Below, in pieces: positions 4,999 to 10,795 of a stretch of DNA of 10,795 bases. How positions within the stretch are numbered: the stretch's first letter is position 1; each line of letters starts with the position of its first letter. Location of the stretch: positions 1 to 10,795 of the forward strand of contig JAMJQV010000307.1 in assembly GCA_023554435.1 (NCBI GenBank), in the 5' to 3' direction. Both the position numbers and the translations under genes were made by a program. The notes beneath the pieces were generated by a model that did not search any database, had not been told where the DNA came from, and saw nothing but the letters and a program-made list of their open reading frames with translations. This stretch comes from Gemmatimonadota bacterium. GTDB lineage: Bacteria; Gemmatimonadota; Gemmatimonadetes; Palauibacterales; Palauibacteraceae.

Positions 4999-5354
4999 TG
5001 GAAGCCATGAGCCGCTTACACGTCGACACGAGCAATCTCTCGCGGAGCTGCAACGAAGCCCTGATTCTCGGCTCGCTGCGGGGAGGACCACGCCACGGTT
5101 ACCAGCTCGCTCTCGAGATCGAGGAGCGGAGCAAGGGCATGTTCAGCTTCAACCACGGAACGCTGTATCCGATTCTGCACAGGCTCGAGAAGACCGGACT
5201 CATCTCCGGCAGCTGGTCGCAAGACGGAGGGGGGCGTCGGCGGAAGAGCTACGAGTTGACCCGAAAGGGAGAGAAGCACACCCGCGAGCTTCTCGAAGCG
5301 TGGGATGAATTCCAGGATGCCTTTCACTCAGCGGTGAAAGGAGAGGGTCCATGA
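4998..5354 (+). CDS. PadR-family transcriptional repressor
   Basis: The 118-residue protein is a short PadR regulator with a winged helix and C-terminal dimerisation helix. It has ALILGSLRGGPRHGYQLALE (21-40), FNHGTLYPILHRLEKTGLI (51-69, containing the recognition helix), the wing GGGRRRKSYELTRKGE (77-92) and a final helix (93-115). PadR proteins control membrane, detoxification and lipid-stress genes and usually repress themselves; tandem operator-like repeats lie over its promoter. Two in-frame ATGs (4998 and 5007) are possible, and neither has a well-placed SD. The first overlaps the end of the second operator; the second gives a start at MSRLHVD. The stop overlaps the ATG of the next gene (ATGA), so the two are coupled. 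The inducing signal is not visible. Confidence 0.93.
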   Translation: MEAMSRLHVDTSNLSRSCNEALILGSLRGGPRHGYQLALEIEERSKGMFSFNHGTLYPILHRLEKTGLISGSWSQDGGGRRRKSYELTRKGEKHTRELLEAWDEFQDAFHSAVKGEGP

Positions 5355-6094
5355 GCTGGAAACGGGACGTCCTGAGGGAGATCGACGCGCGCCTCGACCT
5401 TCCGCAGCCCGCCCGGTCGAGGGTGATCCTGGAGATCGCCGCGGACCTGGAGGATACGAGCCACATGCTCATGGAGCGCGGTCTCTCTCCCGAAGAAGCG
5501 CGAGAGCAAGCAATCCGCCGCTTCGAACCCAGGGGAGAGGCGCTGAGCGAGATCACGACCGTGCATGCGGCGGGTCTTCAGCGCTTCCTGGGTCGTTTCT
5601 CGGGAGCCGGGCGACGTCGGTGGGAAAGGGCCCTCCTGTTGCTCCTGTTCCTGTTCCTCCTGCTGGGAACCCGGGTCCTGCTCCCTGCTCCGGACCTGTT
5701 CAAGAACGCAGGCCCCGGGCTGCTGGCGGTGGTTACGGTCACCGTGGGAGCCCTGCTCCTGTCCTCGTTCAAACTGTATGACGTCTTCGTGCGCCCCCGG
5801 CAGGATTCACGCCGCATGAGGCGCGGATTGGACTGGATTCTCGGACTTGCGGGTGTCGAAGTGTTCGTCGGCCTCAGCGCCTTCTGGCTCGGACTGTACG
5901 GCGTCGCCGGACGGAGTGCCGAAGACCCCGCAACCTCGCTGCTCTACCTGTTCGAGTGGCTCGTCGAAGGCACGGCCACGGCGATCCTGGCGTTGCAGGC
6001 CGCCGTACTCCTGTCGCTGCTCTGGTACCTGCTGAGCCGGAGGACGGAAACCGTGGCCCGCTTCGAGGCCGAAGCCCTGATGGCCGCGGACTGA
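5351..6094 (+). CDS. HAAS/permease-prefix-like membrane protein partnered with PadR
   Basis: The 247-residue product starts with a helical domain (about 1-70) carrying ARSRVILEIAADLED (21-35), ERGLSPEEAREQAIRRFEPR (42-61) and a final short helix. This is the pattern of HAAS/DUF1700-type and 'permease prefix' domains, which are regularly encoded next to PadR regulators. After a basic stretch (GRRRWER) come four predicted membrane helices at about 94-111, 121-140, 161-184 and 208-229. Unlike the permease-prefix proteins of MacB/FtsX-type transporters, no MacB or FtsX domain is present. ATGA overlap with PadR supports tight coupling. A plausible role is a membrane sensor or effector whose state is relayed to PadR, but this is inferred from the pairing. 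Confidence 0.82.
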   Translation: MSWKRDVLREIDARLDLPQPARSRVILEIAADLEDTSHMLMERGLSPEEAREQAIRRFEPRGEALSEITTVHAAGLQRFLGRFSGAGRRRWERALLLLLFLFLLLGTRVLLPAPDLFKNAGPGLLAVVTVTVGALLLSSFKLYDVFVRPRQDSRRMRRGLDWILGLAGVEVFVGLSAFWLGLYGVAGRSAEDPATSLLYLFEWLVEGTATAILALQAAVLLSLLWYLLSRRTETVARFEAEALMAAD

Positions 6095-6143
6095 ATCACG
6101 ACTGCGGAACGACGCACAACAACTACAACATGGGAGGCGAAGG

Positions 6144-6539
6144 ATGCCTGGCTTCTACCAACAGATGGGGATGTACTCCTGGCCACTCTTCCTGATCGCG
6201 CTGTCGATCGGCGTTCTGACGGCACTCAGCGTGTGGCGCCTGGTCCGGAACGAACCAGCGGACCGGGAACGAACGGCCTACGGAATCAACGCGATTCTGT
6301 TCTGGGGCGGTCTCGCTGCCGTGGTCGGAATCCTGGGACAGTTCCAGGGGATCTACGAGGCTCTCAACGCGATCGCGGCCGCAGCCGAGGTTTCGCCCCA
6401 GGTCGTGTGGCGCGGACTGGCGGTCTCGTTCACGACGACGCTCGCGGGGCTCGCCACCCTGGTCGTGGCGGCTCTGATCTGGGTCTCCCTGCAGGCCGTT
6501 TACCGCCGCTCCGGCAGGCTGTCCTCAACCGCCGCCTGA
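6144..6539 (+). CDS. Short MotA/TolQ/ExbB-like proton-channel family membrane protein
   Basis: The 131-residue product has three predicted membrane helices (about 12-32, 47-69 and 95-119). The segment GGLAAVVGILGQFQGIYEAL (55-74), then SPQVVWRGLAVSFTTTLAGL (84-103) and ATLVVAALIWVS (104-115), resembles the core of MotA/TolQ/ExbB channels. These have a G-x-L-G-x-x-x-G-I helix and a Gly/Thr-rich helix that line an ion path energising a partner. It is shorter than ExbB (about 230-240 residues) and has no ExbD-like partner gene beside it, so the function may differ. GGAGG lies 6 bases before the ATG, fixing the start. It is 49 bases after the HAAS-like gene and is probably the last gene of the PadR operon. 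Its 3' end overlaps the convergent channel gene by 15 bases. Confidence 0.72.
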   Translation: MPGFYQQMGMYSWPLFLIALSIGVLTALSVWRLVRNEPADRERTAYGINAILFWGGLAAVVGILGQFQGIYEALNAIAAAAEVSPQVVWRGLAVSFTTTLAGLATLVVAALIWVSLQAVYRRSGRLSSTAA

Positions 6540-7856
6540 TGCGTCCATGTCGCTGGCGGGCCGGCTCGCGCCGGTCCCGCCGGCCAGTCGGATTCCACGC
6601 AGGTCCTGGCCCGAGGGATGCTGGAACACACGGAGGCCGAACTCCGGTACGATCGCCAGCATGTGATCGAAGATATCCGACTGGATCCCCTCGTACTCCG
6701 CCCACTTCGTCGTCGCCGTGAAGCAGTAGATCTGGATCGGCAGTCCGTCGGGGGTCGGCTCGCGCTGCCGCACCAGGAGCGTCATGTCCTTCCTGATGTC
6801 GGGGTGGGCCTGCAGGTAGTTGAACACGTAGGCCCTGAACGTGCCGACGTTGGTGAGCCGCCGCTCGTTGACGGGGTCTTCCCCCGCTTCCTGTGCCGGG
6901 CGGTTCGCATCCGAGAGGGACGTCTCTTTCTCCGAGAGGTACTCACGAAGCAGGTCGAAGCGCTTGAGGGCCTCGATCTCCGCGCGTTCCAGGAAGCGGA
7001 TCGTGGACTGGTCCACGTACAGGTCGCGCCGGATCCTGCGCCCGCCCGCCTCGGACATGTAGCGCCAGTTGCGGAACCAGTCGCTGCTGAACGCATGGGT
7101 GGGAATGGTGGTGACCGTCTTGTCCCAGTTCTGGATCTTCACGGTGTGGAGAGCGATCTCCACGACATCGCCGTCGGCTCCATACTTCGGCATCTCGACC
7201 CAGTCGCCGATCCGGATCATGTCGTTGCTGGCGATCTGTATGCTGGCCACGACCGACAGGATCGTGTCCTTGAACACCAGCATCAGGACCGCGGTCATGG
7301 CCCCGAAGCCACCCAGCAGCACGAGGGGCGATTGGCCGATGGCGATCGCCACGATCAGGATCGCGCCGAGCACGTACATGAAGATCTTGAACAGCTGCAG
7401 GAACCCGCGTATCGGGCGGTCCTTCGCGATCGCGAGCCCGTCGTAGATCTGGCCGACCGCGTTCAGGAGTCCGTCCGCCGAGCGCATCAAGGTCCACACC
7501 ATCAGGACCATGGCAATGTTCTCGATCGTGTTGGTGACACCCGGCGAGACGTTGGGAACGAGGTCGATCCCGTAGTAGACGATCGCCAGCGGAATCAGGT
7601 GGGCCAGACGTCGAAACACCCCGTGGTGCGCCACCACGTTGTCCCAGTCGATGGCGGACTTCGCGGTGAGGCGCTCGACGAGTCGGACCAGGTAGCGGCG
7701 GGCCACGAAGTTCGCGAGCCATGCTACGGCCAGCAGGGCCACGATCCCGGCGGCCGTCTCCAATGCCGGACGGGCGGCGAGCCACGAGCGAGCGGCGGCC
7801 AGCCAGTCGGGATCCGCGGTCGTCTGAAGAACCATCAGCATGGGTCGAGACTCCAT
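6525..7856 (-). CDS. Mechanosensitive ion channel, YbdG/MscM-like MscS family
   Basis: The 443-residue protein closely follows E. coli YbdG (415 residues), an inner-membrane MscS-family channel that opens when membrane tension rises and protects against osmotic downshock. Predicted helices lie at about 33-52, 82-98, 108-125 and 154-172. The pore helix follows at 180-208 (LGGFGAMTAVLMLVFKDTIL onward). Next is the beta domain, with MIRIGDWVEMPKYGADGDVV (213-232), IQNWDKTVTTIPT (241-253) and RNWRYMSEAGGRRIRRDL (262-279), then the C-terminal alpha/beta domain. The last 20 residues are Gly/Ala/Ser-rich; this tail overlaps the ExbB-like gene and a hairpin. ATGs at 7856, 7841 and 7835 are all in frame; only the 7841 start has a GGAG upstream, about 9 bases away. 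A longer 706-residue reading is rejected because it would cover the promoter and start of the divergent gene. Confidence 0.92.
   Translation of the reverse strand: MESRPMLMVLQTTADPDWLAAARSWLAARPALETAAGIVALLAVAWLANFVARRYLVRLVERLTAKSAIDWDNVVAHHGVFRRLAHLIPLAIVYYGIDLVPNVSPGVTNTIENIAMVLMVWTLMRSADGLLNAVGQIYDGLAIAKDRPIRGFLQLFKIFMYVLGAILIVAIAIGQSPLVLLGGFGAMTAVLMLVFKDTILSVVASIQIASNDMIRIGDWVEMPKYGADGDVVEIALHTVKIQNWDKTVTTIPTHAFSSDWFRNWRYMSEAGGRRIRRDLYVDQSTIRFLERAEIEALKRFDLLREYLSEKETSLSDANRPAQEAGEDPVNERRLTNVGTFRAYVFNYLQAHPDIRKDMTLLVRQREPTPDGLPIQIYCFTATTKWAEYEGIQSDIFDHMLAIVPEFGLRVFQHPSGQDLRGIRLAGGTGASRPASDMDASGGG
6553..6587 (+). terminator. GC-rich hairpin after the PadR operon, inside the channel gene's 3' end
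   Basis: The stem GGGCCGGC (6558-6565) pairs with GCCGGTCCC (6570-6578) across a four-base loop, with one bulged T. An outer CTGGC/GCCAG pair (6553-6557, 6583-6587) extends it. It begins 14 bases after the stop of the ExbB-like gene. There is no T-tract. It is probably the 3' end element of the operon, and as coding sequence it gives the channel's low-complexity tail. Confidence 0.4.
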
Positions 7857-7861
7857 GGCAA

Positions 7862-7878
7862 TCGGACGCTGTGTCCGA
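7862..7878. repeat. Inverted repeat in the divergent promoter region
   Basis: TCGGAC (7862-7867) and GTCCGA (7873-7878) flank 5 bases, in the 105-base gap between the channel gene and the Tat-exported isomerase gene. It sits just upstream of the channel's first ATG. It might be a regulator site serving one or both genes. I found no convincing -10/-35 pair in this gap. Confidence 0.25.
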
Positions 7879-7961
7879 GCGTGTGAGGCAGTAGTTTCCG
7901 GCCACTGTCGGGTACCGTACAGGATTCTCGCGGCCGGGAAAGCCCCGGGCAAGGAGACGCA

Positions 7962-8960
7962 ATGGGCAGGCAGGGGCCACTTCCTTCGTCTTTGGACAGA
8001 CGTCGCTTCGTGAGGCAGATGTCGGCCGGCGCCGCCGGACTGGTGCTGGGGCGAATCGCTCAGTCGTCCCCCGGCCGCAGTCTGCTGGCAAGCCCGGCTT
8101 CCGACGGCGGTCCGGTGGGCCCGGCGGGTCCGGAGCCCCTGTTCGGCATCTCCCTCGCCCAATGGTCTCTGCACAAGGCCTTGTACGATGGAGACCTGGA
8201 CAACCTCGACTTCCCTCGCGTGGCGCGCCGCGAGTACGGGATCGATGCGGTCGAGTACGTGAACTCGTTCTTCAAGGACAAGGCTCTCGACCAGGGCTAC
8301 CTGATGACGTTGAAGGACCGCTGCGAATCCGAGGGAGTGAAGAGCCTGTTGATCATGTGCGACGGAGAAGGACGCCTGGGCGACCCGGATGACTCGGCCC
8401 GCACGACGGCGGTCGAGAATCACTACCGGTGGGTCGAGGCCGCCAGCCTTCTCGGGTGTCACTCGATCCGCGTGAACGCGGCGAGCGAAGGCAGCTGGGA
8501 CGAACAACGGGACCTGGCCGCCGACGGACTTCGTCGACTGGCCACCTTCGGGGCGGGGTACGGCATCAACGTCATCGTCGAGAACCACGGTGGACTGTCC
8601 AGCAACGCACGGTGGCTCTCCTCGGTCATCGAGGCTGGAGATCACCCGCGCCTCGGCACGCTGCCGGACTTCGGCAATTTCCGGATCAGCGAGAGCGAGC
8701 GCTACGACAACTACCGGGGTGTCGAGCAGTTGATGCCCTACGCCCGGGCGGTATCCGCCAAGACGAACGACTTCGACGCGGCGGGAGAGGAAGTGAACCT
8801 GGACTACGAACAGCTGATCCGGATCGTCCTCGATTCGGGATATCGCGGCTGGATCGGGATCGAGTACGAGGGCGTCCGCCTGACCGAGCCCGAGGGCATC
8901 CGCCTCACCAAAGCCCTGCTAGAGCGGGTGCTGGAGAAGCTGACGCCTGAATACAGTTGA
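7962..8960 (+). CDS. Tat-exported sugar phosphate isomerase/epimerase-like TIM-barrel protein
   Basis: The 332-residue protein opens with a twin-arginine signal (LDRRRFVRQMSAGAAGLVLG, 11-30) and is likely exported folded. A Pro/Gly-rich linker leads to an AP-endonuclease-2/xylose-isomerase-like TIM barrel starting at LFGISLAQWSLHKAL (60-74). Expected metal ligands are Glu207 (NVIVENHGG), Asp236 (TLPDFGNF) and Glu301 (GWIGIEYEG). Where many relatives have His-x-Lys, this one has SAKTNDFD (265-272). This variant looks like the SAKSYDFD seen in related exported sugar isomerases, recalled from memory. The end, EGIRLTKALLERVLEKL, also fits that group. It probably isomerises or epimerises a sugar or polyol outside the cytoplasm; the substrate is unknown. 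AAGGAG lies 5 bases before the ATG. The stop is 10 bases before the transporter gene, so they are likely one operon. Confidence 0.9.
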   Translation: MGRQGPLPSSLDRRRFVRQMSAGAAGLVLGRIAQSSPGRSLLASPASDGGPVGPAGPEPLFGISLAQWSLHKALYDGDLDNLDFPRVARREYGIDAVEYVNSFFKDKALDQGYLMTLKDRCESEGVKSLLIMCDGEGRLGDPDDSARTTAVENHYRWVEAASLLGCHSIRVNAASEGSWDEQRDLAADGLRRLATFGAGYGINVIVENHGGLSSNARWLSSVIEAGDHPRLGTLPDFGNFRISESERYDNYRGVEQLMPYARAVSAKTNDFDAAGEEVNLDYEQLIRIVLDSGYRGWIGIEYEGVRLTEPEGIRLTKALLERVLEKLTPEYS

Positions 8961-8970
8961 GGGCGTCTGA

Positions 8971-9909
8971 ATGTCGACCCTGTTCGAGGCGATTCTTCCT
9001 GTCTTCGGCCTGGTCGTGGTGGGGTACGCCGCGATCCGTCTGCGGTGGCTCGCGGACGATGCGGTCCGGGGCCTGTCCCTATTCGTCTTCAACTTCGCCC
9101 TTCCTGCAATGCTGTTCCGCACCCTGGCCCGTACGCAGCTGCCCGAGCGGATGGAGTGGGCGTTCCTTCTCTCCTTCTACGGGGCCGCACTGATCGTGTT
9201 CGGCTTCGGGATGGTAGTGGCGAGGCGCGGTTTCGGGCGACCTCTGCAAGGCCAGGGGCTGGCGGGTCTGACTGCCTCGTACTCGAACACCGTTCTCCTG
9301 GGGATTCCCATCGTTCTCGCGGCTCTGGGAGACGATGCGGCAGTGCCTCTCTTCCTGATCGTCGCGACCCAGAACCTCGTCCTGTTTCCCCCTGCCACAG
9401 CAATGATCGAAGCGGGGCTGGGCGGTGAGAAGAACTTCCGCAGACTGCTGGCTCCGACGCTGATGGCCATGGGCAGGAACCCTATCGTCGTCGGACTGAC
9501 CGCCGGCCTGGTGTTCAATCTCCTGAACCTGGGAATGCCGGGTCCGGTGGACTCGGTGGTCGCGGCATTGGGCTCTGCCGCGATTCCGACCGCCACCTTC
9601 GCGCTCGGAGCCACGCTCGCGCGGTACCGGATCTCCGGCGCGATCGGTGAAGCTTCCATGCTGATCGGCGCCAAGTTGCTCTTGCAGCCGCTGATCGTGT
9701 GGCTACTGGCCGAGCTCGTGTTCGACCTGGAGCCCCTGTGGACGTCCGTGGCCGTCCTCATGGCAGGTCTCCCGACGGGCATCAACGCCTACCTGTTCGC
9801 GGAGCGATACGACCACGGCGTGGCGACCTCCGCCACAGCGGTCGTCGTGTCGACGGGCCTGTCGGTCGGTACGCTGTCGATCCTGATTCTACTGCTGACG
9901 GCGGGGTGA
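8971..9909 (+). CDS. Auxin efflux carrier (AEC) family transporter
   Basis: The 312-residue protein is hydrophobic throughout, with about ten predicted membrane helices in two similar halves, as in bacterial AEC proteins (PF03547), which transport small carboxylates such as malate or malonate. Recognisable signs are LSLFVFNFALPAMLFRTL (35-52) after helix 1, SYSNTVLLGIPIVLAALG (103-120) with the family's Asn and Gly-x-Pro in a broken helix, and LPTGINAYLFAERY (277-290), the equivalent broken helix of the second half. Start ATG 8971 has GAGGG 7 bases upstream, overlapping the end of the isomerase gene. The next gene starts 4 bases after the stop, so transcription is likely continuous. The neighbouring isomerase suggests a sugar-acid or carboxylate substrate, but the sequence alone cannot show this. 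Confidence 0.92.
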   Translation: MSTLFEAILPVFGLVVVGYAAIRLRWLADDAVRGLSLFVFNFALPAMLFRTLARTQLPERMEWAFLLSFYGAALIVFGFGMVVARRGFGRPLQGQGLAGLTASYSNTVLLGIPIVLAALGDDAAVPLFLIVATQNLVLFPPATAMIEAGLGGEKNFRRLLAPTLMAMGRNPIVVGLTAGLVFNLLNLGMPGPVDSVVAALGSAAIPTATFALGATLARYRISGAIGEASMLIGAKLLLQPLIVWLLAELVFDLEPLWTSVAVLMAGLPTGINAYLFAERYDHGVATSATAVVVSTGLSVGTLSILILLLTAG

Positions 9910-9913
9910 GCCT

Positions 9914-10795
9914 GTGAGCCGCCTCTCGAACCGCTACATCCTGCGATTCTGGACGCCGCTGGCCGCCACCTGGCTCATGATGGCGGCCGAAGGTCCGTTC
10001 CTGGCGGCGGTGATCGCGCGGCTGCCGGATCCCAAGTACAACCTGGCCGCGCACGGCGTGGCCTTCGCGTTCGCCATCCTGATCGAGGCGCCGGTCATCA
10101 TGCTGATGAGCGCTTCGACGGCCCTCGTCGAAGACGGCGGCAGCTACCGCAAGCTTCGGAACTTCGCGAACGCCCTGAACATCGGCTCGACACTGATGCT
10201 CCTGGTGGCCTTGATCCCGCCGGTATTCGACTTCGTGATGCGCACGCTGATCGGTTTGCCGGCCGAGGTCGCCGACCTGACGTACGGTGCGTTGTGGCTG
10301 TTCCTCCCATGGCCCGCGGCCATCGGAATGCGACGTTTCGTGCAGGGCGTGTTGATCCGATCCGGGCGGACGCGCCTGGTGGCGACGGGCACCCTGATCC
10401 GCCTGGCCGCGATGTCGGCCACGGCCGTAATCCTGGTCCTGGCGACCGACTTTCCGGGAGCGTGGGTGGGCGCTGCGTCCCTCTCCGCCGCCGTCGTGAC
10501 CGAGGCGATCGCGGCCCGCTGGATGGCATCAGGCGCCATCCGCGAACTGCTTTCGGGGCCGGATCGAGTGGACGCCAGCGCACCGCTCCTGGGGTACCGT
10601 CGCATTTCCCACTTCTACTTCCCGCTGCTTCTCACATCCGTGATCGGACTGATGGTGCACCCGATGCTCACGTTCTTCATGGGCCGGGCCGCGTCCCCGG
10701 TCGAGTCGCTGGCCGTATTCCCGGTCGTGCATGCCCTCTCGTTCATCTTCCGGGCCCTGGGCCTCAGCTTCCAGGATGCGGCGATCGCCTTGCTG
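9914..10795 (+). CDS. MATE/MOP-superfamily-like integral membrane protein (3' end outside window)
   Basis: From GTG 9914 the frame is open for 294 codons to the last base, so the C-terminus is missing. The product starts (M)SRLSNRYILRFWTPLAATW, followed by GPFLAAVIARLPDP (27-40), NLAAHGVAFAFAILIEAPVI (43-62) and MLMSASTALVED (63-74). Further hydrophobic helices lie at about 90-110, 124-140, 158-177 and 186-200. A second half begins at HFYFPLLLTSVIGLMVHP (243-260), resembling the first. This repeated-half layout, with LPWPAAIGMRRFVQGVLIRS (131-150), fits the MATE/MOP exporter superfamily, perhaps an ANKH-like or flippase-like branch. It may export a small molecule or lipid-linked product. GGTGAG just before the GTG can act as SD, within 4-5 bases of the AEC stop, giving an isomerase-AEC-exporter operon. 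The family call is tentative at superfamily level. Confidence 0.7.
   Translation, partial: MSRLSNRYILRFWTPLAATWLMMAAEGPFLAAVIARLPDPKYNLAAHGVAFAFAILIEAPVIMLMSASTALVEDGGSYRKLRNFANALNIGSTLMLLVALIPPVFDFVMRTLIGLPAEVADLTYGALWLFLPWPAAIGMRRFVQGVLIRSGRTRLVATGTLIRLAAMSATAVILVLATDFPGAWVGAASLSAAVVTEAIAARWMASGAIRELLSGPDRVDASAPLLGYRRISHFYFPLLLTSVIGLMVHPMLTFFMGRAASPVESLAVFPVVHALSFIFRALGLSFQDAAIALL

Noticed and set aside
6618..7886. A 422-residue plus-strand frame opposite the channel gene
   Set aside because: Composition is unnatural (very rich in His, Asp, Arg, Gln and Val) and the minus strand encodes an obvious YbdG-like channel.
7857..8645. N-terminal extension of the channel frame to 706 residues
   Set aside because: It would cover the whole divergent intergenic region and two thirds of the isomerase gene, and the extra residues resemble no domain. 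YbdG-like proteins begin near the preferred ATG.
1..10795. CRISPR arrays, tRNA or rRNA genes, insertion sequences, phage or toxin-antitoxin genes
   Set aside because: Reading both strands, I saw no direct-repeat arrays, no cloverleaf-like or rRNA signatures, no transposase or integrase motifs, and no abrupt change in base composition apart from the short AT-rich PadR promoter.

Overview
This is chromosomal-looking DNA, high in GC and gene-dense, from a Gram-negative bacterium. Several products carry Sec, Tat or lipoprotein-type export signals. The gene families present are an ECF sigma factor with a two-helix anti-sigma, PadR paired with a HAAS-type membrane protein, secreted 'FDFWxGTW' proteins, and a Tat-exported TIM-barrel isomerase. 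This mix resembles Gemmatimonadota, Acidobacteriota and similar lineages, but that placement is inferred from gene content, not from a marker gene. I see no rRNA, tRNA, CRISPR array, insertion sequence or phage gene.

Left part (1-2484). The window opens with the last 46 codons of an arginase/agmatinase-family gene, which converges on a secreted beta-rich protein on the minus strand (143-679). Divergent from that is a compact plus-strand cluster: a 33-residue lipoprotein-like peptide, a 36-residue single-helix membrane peptide started by a GTG that overlaps the previous stop, an ECF sigma factor, a cysteine-free two-helix anti-sigma protein and a YbjQ-family protein. The last three are joined by ATGA stop/start overlaps. 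The two short peptides fall outside routine gene calling, and each has its own GGAG ribosome binding site.

Middle part (2528-4816). A secreted 131-residue protein is followed by an exported alpha/beta hydrolase whose N-terminal domain is a diverged copy of that same small protein. A 10-bp GC-rich hairpin lies between them. The hydrolase converges with a minus-strand gene for an unrecognised small membrane protein.

PadR module (4939-6539). A near-consensus housekeeping promoter is overlaid by a 19-bp perfect inverted repeat (TATATCGACAGTCGATATA) and by a second, imperfect copy shifted 15 bp. Downstream come a PadR repressor, a HAAS-like four-helix membrane protein (ATGA overlap) and a short MotA/TolQ/ExbB-like channel protein. 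This looks like a self-repressed membrane module. Its end overlaps, by 15 bp, a minus-strand YbdG-type mechanosensitive channel gene.

Right part (6525-10795). Divergent from the channel gene is a plus-strand cluster of a Tat-exported sugar-phosphate isomerase/epimerase-like protein, an auxin-efflux-carrier (AEC) family transporter and a MATE/MOP-like multi-helix membrane protein cut off by the window edge. The last gene is open for 294 codons to the final base.

No gap between genes exceeds about 180 bp. The best candidates for a second look are the coupled micro-ORFs ahead of the sigma factor, the tandem PadR operator with its channel-encoding operon, and the duplicated secreted domain.
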